From the NCBI GenBank assembly GCA_028386065.3, contig JAKUCV010000342.1:178366-242365 (forward strand): a stretch of 64,000 nucleotides of DNA, written 5' to 3'. Of this stretch, positions 10,557 to 22,465 are shown piece by piece; the first letter of the stretch is position 1; every line of letters starts with the position of its first letter. Source of the stretch: Turnera subulata. Its lineage: Eukaryota; Streptophyta; Magnoliopsida; Malpighiales; Passifloraceae. A model generated the notes under the pieces. It did no database searches. It was given only the letters and a program-made list of their open reading frames with translations, and was not told the DNA's origin. Made by a program: the position numbers and the translations under genes.

Positions 10557-11051
10557 TCAACCCAGGAAGCTTCGCAACTGTTTGAAAGTTGTAGGAATTG
10601 GCCTATTGTATGCTGCAAAAATTTTATTGGGGTCAGTTTCCACACTAGCAGCAGAAATGAAATGCCCTAAATACTCAACTTTGTGAGTGCCAAAGACACA
10701 CATGCTTTTCTTCAAGAAAAGAGCATTATCTCGTAAAATTTCAAAGACAACCAGCAGATGCTCTTGATGCACACCCATATCCTTGTTGTAAATGAGAATG
10801 TTGTCAAAGAAGATGAGCACAAACTTCCTTAGATACTTCCGGAATAGCTTATTCATCAAACTCTGGAATGTCGATGGTGCGTTAGTGAGACCAAACGGCA
10901 TGACCAGAAACTCCCAATGGCCCTCATGACTGCGAAAAGCAATTTTATGAATGTCCTCAGTAGCCATCCATATCTGATGATAACCTAACCTTAAATCAAG
11001 TTTAGAAAATATAGTGGCACCGTGGAACTCCTCAATTAACTCATCAATCAC
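10557..11051 (-). pseudogene. Ty3/gypsy reverse transcriptase, active site altered
   Basis: An open stretch of 164 codons covers the RT palm: [15 protein letters not shown] (first catalytic Asp), [13 protein letters not shown] and VEYLGHFIS. The active-site box, normally F-x-D-D, reads FFDNIL here, so the second Asp is Asn. It is therefore predicted to be inactive even apart from the other lesions. Confidence 0.9.
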
Positions 11052-11682
11052 CGGATATGGAATCGATCCTTAACAATCTTATTATTCAGGGCACGGTAAT
11101 CGATAACATCTGCCATGACCTGTCCTTCTTCTTAACCATCACAATTGGGGAAGCATAAGGATTGTTACTAGCGTATAACCCCATGATCCAACAACTCATG
11201 AACCATCTTCTCTATTGCATTTTTCTGTAAATTGGAGTGTTTATAGGGCCGTAAATTGATAGATGAGGTACCTTCAATCAAGGGAATGTGGTGCTAGTGT
11301 CCTCTGTGAGGAGGCAAGCATTGGGGCTCGACAAACTAATCAGCAAACTGAACCAACAATGGCTGTAGAGGGTCAGCATATGAATTTTCCACAATGGAAC
11401 TAGAATCTAAAACTGTGGACAACCCTGGTTCAGAAATCGTTGCAGCCTTCTCTTGCAGGAATTTTGAAGGAGAAACTATGTAATCCGAAGTAGGAATCAT
11501 GAACAAGCTACAACATTATAACGGCACAAGCTGATCTGGTGCTCCCAACATTCTTGTCAATTGATCAACATCAATTTTCGTGAGAGGAGAATCAAGTAGA
11601 CCATGCACAACCACTTCCTTTCCGTGATCCCAAAACTTGAGCTGTAATTTCGAAAAAATCCAGACCGTGTCCCCTAGAGACT

Positions 11683-12022
11683 CTAACCAAAATCTACCAT
11701 AAACATATCCAGATAGAAAGGACGTCCCCTAAGCCGCCATGAAAACTTCCTGCAAACTGAATCACAACACAATTGTGTACCACCAGGAACTGCTACCTTT
11801 AGAGGAAAATAGGAGATAAGTGACAACCAAGACAAGTTGTTGTACCATAATCCAAATAAGAGCAAGAAGCCCAGTATCCAGCAATGCATATAAAATTTTC
11901 TTGCCAGACATAACCCACACACGCATGTGTTTCCCTCCTAGGGTGCCGGACAATGCAAAAGTAGACAACTCATAGGCAAAATCATTCAAGTCATCTATAT
12001 CCACAGCTTGAATTGCATACAA
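11683..12022 (-). pseudogene. Ty3/gypsy protease region
   Basis: The frame at 12022-11762 contains a degenerate aspartic protease segment, KKILYALLDTG (the D-T/S-G signature). The following conserved residues are lost through frame changes into the 11683-11922 frame. It lies between gag and RT as expected. Confidence 0.6.
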
Positions 12023-12056
12023 TCACTCATAGTCAGACAACTCGATATCTCCAGCA

Positions 12057-13555
12057 TCATGTTGGCCCCCCACTTCCAATAAAAAGAATTATTTCTGTTT
12101 GCATTTGTGCCCCAAAGAGTAGCTTTCTCGGCAATAAAAAACAAAGGCCTTTCTTCCGGAGTTCATCACGAACTTTAGGATCAAGCTTGGTGCCAACCCA
12201 AATAGATTGTTTGGTAGTTGTCAATTTCGTGTGCTGCATAGCTCTAGTAGTAGGAGTGAGTAGTCCCCCACTGGAACGTTGCACACCAACATAGGAAAAC
12301 CCCCTCAAACGTCTGGCCTTATAAACCTTGGCCACACTGTAAGCTTCCCGAACCGTACGAGGCTGCCATAATGTCACCTCATCTTGCAGATCCTCAAACA
12401 GCCCTCCAACAAAATGGCTCAAAGCCAACTCTGGTGACAGGTTAGGAAGCCTAGCTACCAAGGAATCAAAACGCTAGAGGTACGCATCCAAGTCCCCCCA
12501 CCTATCGATGATTCTTAAGTGCAACTCCTGGATCATCAAAAGCACTGCACCCGAACCGTTCTGCTAGTGCCACAGCGAGCTCCGGCCAGGTAAGAGGTGA
12601 GAAGTAATTGCGATTGCGAAGAAATCCCTGATACCATCTCAAGGCATCACCCTCCAGATTATATACAACATAACGAAGTCGCTCTACATCAGAAACACGC
12701 TCCAAATCAAAGAAATTCTGGCATTAGAAGTACCATGTTTCAGTGTCATTGCCATTAAACACCGGAAACCAACAATTGCACAAATTGAGCATCTGAGGAT
12801 CCACATGCCCCTGAACTGGACCAACCAGACGAAAGGAATTGAGTCAAGTCGTAGAGAAGAACTGACTTGCTGGAATGTATGTGGATTGTAGTGGAGCCCC
12901 AGTTAGAGGAGGACCAAAAAATGGCAAAGATGAAGAAATACCGCTATAAGCAACCCCCAGTATCGAAGGCATAAGAGGAACCCCCGGTATCGAAGGCATA
13001 GTAGGAAAACCAGATGTAAAAGGAACACTACTAGTAGGTAAACCAGCGACTGAAGTCACCGGCAGAAACACCAACAAACCAAGAGCAGTTGTAAATGGCA
13101 TAGAAGAAACAATTGGCTGAGAGGCATCAGTGAAGATCGGTCGCGACAGAATTAGAGCTTGCAGTTGATACTACCCAAATTGCATCGAGCCACCCGGCAT
13201 AGAATCCATCCTATGTGAGCAAACCCCCATCGATGCCAAGGAATTAACAAGTCCAGGAGGAGCCAAATTAGGCTTAGGACAACCCCAAATTCGAGCCCCA
13301 ACTTGAGGAGAAGAAACAAAAACACCAACCTGAAAGGGGGAGCTCGGGCGAGGAGCGAGTAAACGCTCGATTCGGGAAGACAAGGAAAGTAACTGGTTTT
13401 ATGTGGCTTTCTCCAACTTCGACGCCAGAGCATCCAACTAATCCTTTGTCCCCGCCGCGATCTGTGCTTGAACCGCCTCCAAATGCTGCTCCGTCTTCGA
13501 TGAATAGGAGCGAAGAGCCTCATCAACAAAACCCTTAACAGTAGCAGAAACTATG
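12057..13555 (-). pseudogene. Ty3/gypsy gag, several stops
   Basis: The N-terminal part near 13555-13171 reads in pieces (SSKTEQHLEAVQAQIAAG; SLSSRIERLLAP). The central capsid-like part at about 12800-12502 includes FPVFNGNDTETWYF, a TAA, then FFDLERVSDVERL and LEGDALRWYQGF. The later part at 12461-12057 has LSPELALSHFVGGL and ends in a frameshifted zinc-knuckle area after RKKGLCF. This is a typical plant Ty3/gypsy gag, not translatable as it stands. Confidence 0.8.
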
Positions 13556-13592
13556 GAAGGATGGTTTGTTCGATTATGCAGACGGCGAGAAT

Positions 13593-13828
13593 TGTTACAC
13601 TAAGTTGGTTATAACTGTAAAGAGAATCGAAAATAAGAAAATGCAGAGAGAATGAACAAAGTATATTCCAGATCAATAATGTTTTGTACACTTTGCTTGA
13701 TACTATTTATACTCTCATGTATTTAGCCTACGACCTGTAGTTTATTGACCACTAAAGTTGCTTATACGACACAACATACACATGGAACGGTGTCGTATTA
13801 GACTGTTGTTCCTCATTATAACCTAACA
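13593..13828 (-). repeat. 236-bp LTR (5' LTR) of the Ty3/gypsy element
   Basis: On the minus strand it begins TGTTAGGTTATAATGAGG and ends AACTTAGTGTAACA, so the ends are TGTTA...TAACA, a usual LTR end pattern. It sits immediately upstream of gag. The bases following it (ATTCTCGCCGTCTGC) do not match the usual initiator-Met primer site, and the primer tRNA is not identified. Confidence 0.7.
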
Positions 13829-15050
13829 ATATATTCTCAAGATCAAACATGTACTCGTGTTGTCATTCCTCTTTGGAGTCAAATTTGATGATTACTCGTA
13901 TTAGGCCTCGAATAATTTATGTTGTTTGCTTTGTAGGTCTTACGGGATTTCAACTATATTCTAATATAATTCAATTGTAGAAGAGATATAATACAATATG
14001 AATTTGACACATCCAAATACACAAAATTATAATCCAAGTATACATACGAGAGAAAGTCCTCAAATTCCTGACTATATTTTGTCATTTTTTTTAGGTGGAG
14101 CAGTTGCCAAACTTTTTATGTAGCAAATCTAAAAAATCTAGCGAACTTATGGCCATGGTGATTCATATATCAATGTCTGTCTGACTATACAAGAAAAGAA
14201 ATCTAAGGATGTATATAACTAGTTGATATCTCAATTGTAATAGGAAAAACTAACACTTAAATTTTCAAGTTTCAAGAACAATATTGATTGAGATTCTCTT
14301 CGTTATTATTGACACACACGTATATCATTTAATAGTACGTACATTATAATAATGTGGAAGAGGTTGACAAGGAAGAGACTAAAAAGGAAGGTTGATAAAA
14401 GAAATGGCTCACGAGAAAAAAAAAATCACAAGGAAGTAGAGAGCTGGTTGATATGAAAGAAGCCTTTTATCAAAAAAAGATTTGAAGTTTGAGCACTAAA
14501 TAAATTTATTACTTTACTTATGAGAGTGGATATCAATAATCAGAGATATTTGGATAAAAAAATCCAAGTCGAATCACAGGTTCCCAATTTTTCCATTTTC
14601 CATTTGGCCGGGAAAGTTTAATCCAACCAGGTGATTGAGTGAGTTTTGAGAAAAGAAACCCGAGGGTTGAATCGCCCGATTCAGAATTTACCAATTTTTA
14701 CTAGGTCGAGCAAGTTCAATCTATCAAAAGTGAGTTTTGAAATATTATCTACCTGGCGAATATGAACAATATTGAGCCCTTTTTTTCACCTTGTTTGGAC
14801 CTAAAGTATAACTTCAAAAGCTAAATTTAGTCATCATCTTCTTGTTACACGGGCTTTCCCATTATCATCGTTGTTTTTATGGTTAAAAAACGAGAGTACA
14901 TTATATCATTTTACGAATACTGATTATATAGGATGCATGTAACGATATCTCCTAATTCAATAGACAAGAACAGGGAGAGCAAATTAGCAAAATTTCATAA
15001 AGACAGACGAGAGCACCCAACTAATAGAAAGAGTAGGCTAACAAAATCCC
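13829..15050. other. AT-rich intergenic DNA without recognised features
   Basis: No gene, repeat family or transposon end was recognised in this stretch. Confidence 0.4.
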
Positions 15051-15058
15051 TTAAAAGG

Positions 15059-15260
15059 GTTGAGACCTTGTTTAGCCAATAAATCTATTATTATACTGTC
15101 CTCCCGATAAACAAGAGAGAAAACATAAAGAATTGAGACCTTATTTAGCCAATAGAGCTATTTCTATATTGCCCTACCCATAAATAAAAGAGAAAACACA
15201 AGACCAAAATACTATACCATATTTGCCCTCCCGATAAACAAAATGAGAAAATACAAGACT
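15059..15260. repeat. Three degenerate ~72-bp tandem units
   Basis: Units start near 15059, 15132 and 15203. The first two share GAGACCTT.TTTAGCCAATA, and all share the CTGTCCTCCCGATAAACA / TTGCCCTCCCGATAAACA block and a GAGAAAA.A(C)A.AAG end. It lies downstream of the F-box gene. Confidence 0.7.
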
Positions 15261-15656
15261 TTTTTTTCTGTCGAAAGAAAATACAAGACTGAAAAGGTAA
15301 AGTTTGCAATCTAATAAGTACATAGGTACAGATCATCCAGTCGACTCTGACCCCGTCCCTGCAAAATATGCACAAGCTCCTTGTGTTTACCCTCCCAATT
15401 TAGCTACTAATTATAGACTGCCTGAAATTCTAGTAAAGAAACTAGAACATGGTTGCAGTTTGAGCATAAAACTCCAAAGCCATGCGCCATTGGAGTCTTT
15501 AGCCACACCTCACAGGCTCCTACTGTCGCATCATACATACCCACCAGCGCCAACCGCCGCGTAAACATTCACCCTGACATGCTCCCAAGGAAATACACCA
15601 GTTTGTCCTCTTTAGCACCCATCAGTGATTTAGGACAAAACAGAAAGTCCCCAAAA

Positions 15657-16499
15657 TCACAGGTCACGTGCAAGAAAATGCTCCAAATATCTTAGACCAT
15701 AGTCGAGGCTGACATAACTCCAATGACGTATGTTCAACATCCCCAAACTCAATTTACTAATCCTGATGTCTGTTCCGCCACCACTTATCCTTGATGGCTC
15801 CTTGCTCGAAAGCACTAACTTCACATCTGCCACCAGACCAGCACTTGTGGAAGTATCAGCAACGGAGCAACAACCAGGCAAAGGCAATTCCTGTGAGAAC
15901 CACCCGTCCCACCGGCAACCATCAAAATTCACTTTTCCTTCGCATTCCATCATAGTGAACACTGCCTTCCAATCATTTAACATTATATTCCACATTACTT
16001 TTACCCTCTCCCCCTCAAACGTGGAGACAGGGAACTCGTAATTTCCATTGACGATGTCTAGTTTCAAAACCTCATTGTGAACTAAAGCGAACTCTCTCGC
16101 TGGCTTTGCTATATTCAGAATGGGACGACTCTTGTTGGTCTTATTAGGGCATAAAGCTGAAATATTAATAGCAAATACAAGATTGTCAAGTGAAAGGCGG
16201 GGTTTTATGGGGGCTTTGAGGCGACGTCTGGCAACAGAAGAGGCCATGGCGTACATGCGGTGATAGGGGACAGATGGATTTGTGTGTTTGAGGTTGGAAA
16301 GAGAAGGATAAAGGGTGTAGCATATATTTTGCCAAACATCATCGGACGACATTAAGGACTGCCATGATCGTGAAACACAAGAGGCCATGGCCAGGGTCTT
16401 AGGTTCAAGGTAAGAAGAAACAAGCAACAGAACCTGCCATGGTGGTGGGGTGCCCGGCTTGGCATCTTTTAAAGATAGACGCTTCATTAGAATTCTCAT
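15657..16499 (-). CDS. F-box domain protein
   Basis: A single uninterrupted ORF of 280 codons. Residues about 18-65 form an F-box: PPPWQVLLLVSSYLEPKTLA, then SCVSRSWQSLMSSDDVW. This helix bundle binds the SKP1/ASK adaptor in SCF ubiquitin ligases, so the protein probably selects a substrate for ubiquitination. The rest, about residues 90-280, is beta-rich with spaced Trp residues (VMWNIMLNDWKAVFTM; FDGCRWDGWFSQELPLPGC) and has no Kelch or LRR repeat that I can see. The layout resembles the small plant F-box proteins of the At5g04010 kind, but I am recalling that family loosely. The start could be Met1 (16499) or Met5. No introns are needed. Confidence 0.85.
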   Translation of the reverse strand: MRILMKRLSLKDAKPGTPPPWQVLLLVSSYLEPKTLAMASCVSRSWQSLMSSDDVWQNICYTLYPSLSNLKHTNPSVPYHRMYAMASSVARRRLKAPIKPRLSLDNLVFAINISALCPNKTNKSRPILNIAKPAREFALVHNEVLKLDIVNGNYEFPVSTFEGERVKVMWNIMLNDWKAVFTMMECEGKVNFDGCRWDGWFSQELPLPGCCSVADTSTSAGLVADVKLVLSSKEPSRISGGGTDIRISKLSLGMLNIRHWSYVSLDYGLRYLEHFLARDL

Positions 16500-17740
16500 C
16501 CTTCCTCCAATGGCTAATGCTTTTGCTTGTTTTTAGTCTTTAATTTTTTTTGGGTAAATTAGTCTGTGTTTTGTTGAAGAGACTGTCCAGTGTATGTGTG
16601 AATATATATGCAAGCATTGGGATTATTGGTTCCAAAGCTGTAGCACCTGATACACACGTGCGCGTGCACGTTCTTATCCAACCTGTCTCTGTGAGGGTAA
16701 CACGCGCATGCTAATTACAAAAACTCGTGCACTTGAATCCATTCTAGATTAAGGCAAAAGGTTATGGTAAATCTTTCATGAATTAATAATTAGTACAAAT
16801 AATCCTACTTAAACGCGGAGAATGGCTTGAATTTAAGAATTTAGATTTATCTTTTATTGCAGCTGTTATTTATGCGGGCCATCTTGGATTTTGGAGAGTA
16901 AGCTTAATCATATGTGCCAAAAAAAAAAAGCGTGATCTAATCCATAAAGAAAGCGTGCGTACGTAATAATGCCAAAAAAACATTAATTGTTTTTATCAGA
17001 AAAAAAAAACACTAACTTTAGCACGATTATAAAACAAAGGTCTACAACAATTTGATAAATTAAACTTTTACTTAGTTATAAAACTTATTTCTTAATTACA
17101 TAATATGAAAGGGCTATTTAACTCTTTAATTTTCAAATTTTCTTGGGATCGCTTTGTCGCCATCTCCACGTATGCAACCATCACGGCTGGCTGGCTGGCT
17201 GGCTGGATGTAAATTTTAACTGGCAGCCCAACCAACCACCAAACAACCATCAATGGGGATCATATCCTATAGTTAATCTAAGGGCAATGGCGAAACAATA
17301 AATTTTTTTTAACAGGTAAGAATGTATATTCGTATATCATACAGTAAATAACGTAAAAATATTAATATATTTAGAAGTAAAGATATCGTAGTAAAATAAT
17401 TATTACAAATTTAAATTATAATTAAACAATTAGAAATGTTTATTTCATAAGACAAATAATTATAATTTAGTAATATAATTAATATTTCTATTCTTATATT
17501 ATTTATATAGATTAAATGACAATAAGAATTAAGAATGTATTGTAACAATAGTTTATGTTATTATTATAAAAGATTATTATCTATTTGATGAAATTAATTT
17601 TTTTATGTCTAAAAAATAGATGATCATTTTTTTACAATGAAGAATTTTAAGGTCAACATATATGAAATATTAAGAATTAAATTGGGATAAATAAGTAATA
17701 ATGGATTTTTAGAAATTATTTTTATAGACTAACTAGCTCA
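16500..17740. other. F-box gene promoter side and intergenic DNA
   Basis: The upstream region of the F-box gene contains an alternating purine-pyrimidine stretch (ACACACGTGCGCGTGCACG, near 16650) and a short (GGCT)n tract near 17185-17206. The remainder is AT-rich, with no gene seen. Confidence 0.4.
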
Positions 17741-17949
17741 CTTCCCGTGAGTTCCACGGGCTTTCTTATTAATTAATTTTTTGAAAAAAATTAACATTTT
17801 AACTACTACTTCTATGCATTTATTATGTAATATTTAAAAAATTGTACATAATTTGTTTCCAAATTATACAATTTTTTTCATTTTTTCATATAGGTCTGGA
17901 AAATAAATAAAAAATTATTAAAATATAAATTAGAATACAAATAAGAAAA

Positions 17950-18826
17950 TTAAATAAAATAAACTATTTAATAATAATATAAATAATAACTAATTTTTAA
18001 AACTTAAATATGCATTATTGGCCCCTAAAACAAAAAAAATATTAAACAACCAAAGAAAAAGTTAAAAGAATTAATTAATAATAATAAAAGATATAAGAGA
18101 TTAATTTTTAAAACATAAATCAGTAAATGAATAAAAAATATTATTATAAAAAATTAAAACAGAAAAATATAATATAGATCAGAAAAATAAATTCTAACCT
18201 AATAAATAATAATATAAAAATAATTAATTTTACAAATTTAAACATGGATCATTGAGCCAAAAAACAACAAAAATATTAAAAACAAACATAATAATCAAAA
18301 GCATTAATGAAGGGTAACAAAAAGTAAAAAAAAAACTTAAGAGACTAATTTTAATAAAAATATAACTCAGGAAAATAAATAAATAAATAAATTTATTATC
18401 TAGAAAAAAATTAAATTAGAAAATAGAATATAGATCAGGAAAATAAATAAAATAAAATTTTTAATAATCATATAAATAATACTTAATCTTTTATATTTAA
18501 ACATACATTAGTGAGTCCAAAAACAAAAAATATATATTAAACAATAAAAGAAAAATTAAAATAGTTAATTAATAATAAAAAAAACATAAAAATAAGAGGG
18601 TAATTTCTAAAAATAAAAATAAGGAAAGAAACTAAAAAACTATTATTATGAAGAAATAAAATTAAAATAGAAAATAGAAAAAATTAGAAAGAAAAATAAA
18701 ATACTCAATAATAATATAAATAATAATTAATTTTGTAAATTTATACCTACATCATTTATTGATCCATGCTTGGGCCTACATAATTGACCCCTAAAACAAA
18801 AAAGTATTAAACACAAAATAAAAAAT
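17950..18826. repeat. AT-rich degenerate tandem array, ~240-270-bp units
   Basis: At least four related units can be followed by two landmarks. One is AATAATATAAATAATA followed by TTAATTTT. The other is a less AT-rich mark of the form AAACATG.AT.ATTGAG.CC and then CCTAAAACAAAAAATATTAAAC, at about 18005, 18240, 18500 and 18775. A further unit appears on the other side of element A near 28690-28750, so the element inserted into this array. Confidence 0.6.
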
Positions 18827-18831
18827 TATAA
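18827..18831. repeat. Left 5-bp target duplication of element A
   Basis: ATAAG directly before the LTR start TGAGACGCC. The same five bases follow the other LTR at 28537-28541. Confidence 0.85.
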
Positions 18832-19583
18832 GTGAGACGCCCCGACCCGTATTTACCGTACACAGTAAACACGTGCCAGAACTGTGACAACCCCAACCCA
18901 ACAAAGCCCGACGGACTGCGTATAAAACAATAAACTGGCCAACGGCCCAATATCAAAAACTGTAAACCGGCCCTTCAGCCCAACATAGAACTCGTCACCC
19001 AAACCCCGGGGACATCAACAACAACCAACTGGCCCAATGGCCCAAATACAACATATACACAGCAGAAGATTTAACAATATGCACAGCGGAAGACTCTTAA
19101 CTCACAAGACAACATATGCAGAGCCCAATGCAACTAATGGATCCGAGTCCTGCCCGAGGGTACGCTTCATCTCGCCCTATACGTTCCTGCACTACCAACA
19201 ACTCATCCTACGGGATGAAACCCCGCAGGCGAGGGGTGAGTCCGAAGCGCTCACCGACGAAAGATAAACAGTGATATATAGTCAACCATAATACTTTCGA
19301 AATAAACACAACAATCACAACCACAAGCAAAAACAATCACCTCACAAGGATACTGCCATAACAACTAACACATACTTCACGACAGAGGGAACTAACTCAA
19401 ACAACACATCGGAGGAAACCAACACGAACAACATAACAGAGGAATCCTACTAAATCATATCAAAGCCAAGACCAAATGTATACTTATTAATTTCTATTAC
19501 CAATTTTATCTTCCGGGCCCCGTCACTGGACAAGCTAGGGTCGTACCTGGTTATTAACTAATTCTGGATGCCAGGCCCCACCA

Positions 19584-19725
19584 CAATCCGGGATCAACAT
19601 CCCCATATCTCAAATCCGGGATCAACATCCCAATATCTCAAATCCGGGATCAACATCCCAATATCACAAATCCGGGATCAACATCCCAATATCACAAATC
19701 CGGGGTCAACACTCCAACCAACAAA
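19584..19725. repeat. 28-bp palindromic tandem repeats in element A left LTR
   Basis: About five units of AAATCCGGGATCAACATCCC plus AATATCTC/AATATCAC. Each carries the inverted repeat GGGAT-CAAC-ATCCC. The fifth unit is variant (GGGGT-CAAC-ACTCC). The matching array in the right-hand LTR (25711-25822) has four units. Confidence 0.9.
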
Positions 19726-21329
19726 CCCTCTGGCCATGACACCACAGAACTAGCCTCTAACCATCTAGTCGTACCACTACTTTCCAAGTGACAAATACAT
19801 CATCATCTCAAATTCCAGTTCAATCCATTACTCTTTCATCAATTTCCCAATTTCTATTATCTCTGATTAATTCCACAGACTCAATCTCTTATCTCAAACT
19901 CGTGACACAAATTATTCAAAATTAACAGCACAGCATAAATTCCAACACGTCATACACAAGTCTATCACAAACCAACAACAGCATCAATAATTCCACAATA
20001 ATCAGGAAACAGTCAATAATTATTCCAGTAGACCAATCTAGCAACAAAATACACAAGCAACAGAGAAACACACACAGCATTACGGGCACATATCAAGGTT
20101 TATCTATCCTCACCTGATGTATCTCTGAAACTGCTATCCGGTCAACCTCGATACCCTATATGTATACACATAGCAACACAATCACTTATAATGTACAACA
20201 AAATGATTATGCATGATACCGGTTTTAGAAATTGTTACACGGCTTGTCTTATACCAAGTCTAATTCTTATTATTTCCATGTTTTTCTTTAATATGAAATT
20301 AGCCTCTTTAATCGATATACCAGTCATACTCGATCTTTAAGGTGGAAACCGAAACCGAGCTCCAAGCCGATATCCCGGCCTTCTAGCCCTTTGTCGATAA
20401 GGGAAAACATAAACATATTAAAATACATGTATATATACGTATATTTATACATAAATCGATACTAGATTATACGTATATCTAGTGTGACCATATTTATATA
20501 TATATAGTAGGTAATTCCCATTTTACCATATATATATTTATGTGATAAATAAAATTGTAACTTCTTTATTTAGCTAAACATAATTTAGTAGGTTATATAT
20601 ATATATATATAGTCATTTATATGTATGTGTTTATAATTCATAGATAATCATATATATGTTTTTAGTTTACATTTGACAACTAAATCAAGTTAATAAGTAT
20701 TTTTGGGCCTTTAATTATTAACAGTCCAAGTGTGAATTAAATAAACCGGATTACTATAGGTCTTTCTAATAGTCCAACAAAGAATAAAATTATAAATCGA
20801 ATTACAAAACATAAATGGAATTAAGAGTTAATATTTGATTAATTAAATTAAATCTGTATTTTAATTAAAACAATTAAGAGTCCGGGTTCATTAACGTTCT
20901 TAGTCCGTTAGAATGTATTCGTCCCGAGAACATGGGCTTTGCACAATCGGCCCGTTTCCGAGCCTAACTTGTAATCCGCCCAAACCCGAGCTCAACAATG
21001 CATACGGTCCAAGAAATTACCCAAAGATCGGTTTTCGGGCTCGTCGAAAAATTCCCGGGACTGCCGGAAATTCGTCGGAATCCGGCCAAAGGTACTGTTC
21101 ACAACAGCCCCAAAACACCATGGTCGTCATCTCTGCTCATCTAGCATCAACGCACCCAAACCACCCAGTTAAACCACTGCCCAATCCACCCGCCAACTCC
21201 ATGCCCACAGCAGCACACGGCCATCCATCCACCGTCACAAACCCACAACCACAACACCAACAGCAACGCCATCACAACCAAAGACACAAAACCCAAAATC
21301 AATTTTTTGGAAACCCAAACATCACAGAG

Positions 21330-22115
21330 GAGAAGGAGACGAATTTGGCAGCAGTGACTTACCCCGACGGCGGCGCGGAGAAAGGAAGAGGAAGAGGATC
21401 GGTGGCGGCTTCCACGGCGGCGGTGTTGGGAGATCAAGGAAGGAGGGGATCGACGGCGAGAAAGGAGAAAGAGGAGGCAGGAGGAGGTGATGGTGGCGGT
21501 CGGGTTGCAGGCAGTGGCGTCGGTGGCAGCAGGTGACGGCGTCGTTGGGTCTTGCTCGCGGATGGAGACGCGGCGGTCTGGCGTCGGCGTCGCGCGTCGT
21601 CCGGCGGGGAGGGGAAGAAGAGGAGAGAAGAGGTAGTGGCTTCGATGGTGGTAGAGGGCTCGACGTGGTGGTCGGTGGAGGAGAAAAGAAAAGAAGAAGG
21701 AAAAAGAAAGAAGAAGGGAGAGAGAGAGGGTGGCGCGGTGGCGATGAGGTGGTGATGATGGTCTCGGATGGTGGTGGCGTAGGGAAGGAGAGAAGGAGGA
21801 AGAGAAAGAAGAGGGGTTGCAGGAGAGGTGTGGGGGATCGGGTGGAGGGGAAGGAAAAAAAAATAAAGGAAATGAGGAAAAGAAAGTGACAAAAGGAAAA
21901 AGCAAAGAAAGGATGAAAAGAAGGAGGAGGGGCCGGCAGTTCACGGGGTGGAGGCGGCTGGAAGAAAATGGAGAAGAAAAGAAAAGAAAGAAGAAAAGAA
22001 AGGAAGGGAAGGAAAAGAAAGAAAAGAGAGAAGAGAAGTGGGGCCCACGCAGCCGGGGAAAAACCGGGAGAGAGGAAGAAATGTAACCGAGAAAGAGGAA
22101 GAGAAAGGAAAGAGA
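21330..22115. repeat. Strand-biased purine-rich tract in element A left LTR
   Basis: The plus strand is dominated by G and A (AGGAAGAGAAAG-type runs), most strongly at 21650-22110. The copy in the right-hand LTR lies at about 27390-28175. The long minus-strand ORFs here (Pro/Ser/Phe/Leu-rich) and plus-strand ORFs (Lys/Arg/Gly/Glu-rich) are products of this composition, not genes. Confidence 0.85.
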
Positions 22116-22465
22116 AGAAGGAAGAGTGGCTCGGGGCAAGCCTCATGTGGCCTGTCCGGATTCTCGCGTCGGAATCTCGTAGACGCAGGGATACTCCCGT
22201 CTTTCCGACAAATTCCGTCCCGAGTCCAAATATACAACTTGGGCTCGGAAAATCCGATTAATTCCCCTGAACGTCGTCCAAGTCTCGGAACTGGAAACCG
22301 AGGCTCGGTTAGTTAGGAAGATACTCCCGAGCGCGGGAAAACTCTCGGTTTCGAAAAATGACTCCCGTTTTACCGTGAATTAATTACCCAAGGTTAATTC
22401 GTCCGGTAATTCACTGTATAATGACTTTAAAAGTCCCGGTAAAAATCCAAATTTTACCCGGGCTG

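Larger units (their letters stand above)
9180..13828 (-). mobile_element. Truncated Ty3/gypsy LTR retrotransposon, one LTR left
   Basis: The domain order on the minus strand is LTR (13828-13593), gag, protease, RT, RNase H and integrase, the order of Ty3/gypsy elements. Integrase is cut off after the WLPLAEIWY motif at about 9180, and the second LTR is absent. All coding domains carry stops or frameshifts. The LINE next to it does not resume beyond 13828, so this is a deletion junction rather than a clean nested insertion. Confidence 0.85.

Noticed and set aside
19037..19267. 76-codon plus-strand ORF present in both LTRs of element A
   Set aside because: Duplicated only because the LTRs are duplicated. 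Element B has no matching ORF although the DNA block is partly conserved.
20913..22316. Long overlapping ORFs on both strands in the element A LTRs
   Set aside because: They are produced by the purine-rich tract (Lys/Arg/Glu/Gly one way, Pro/Ser/Phe/Leu the other), with no domain. The same holds for 26955-28427.
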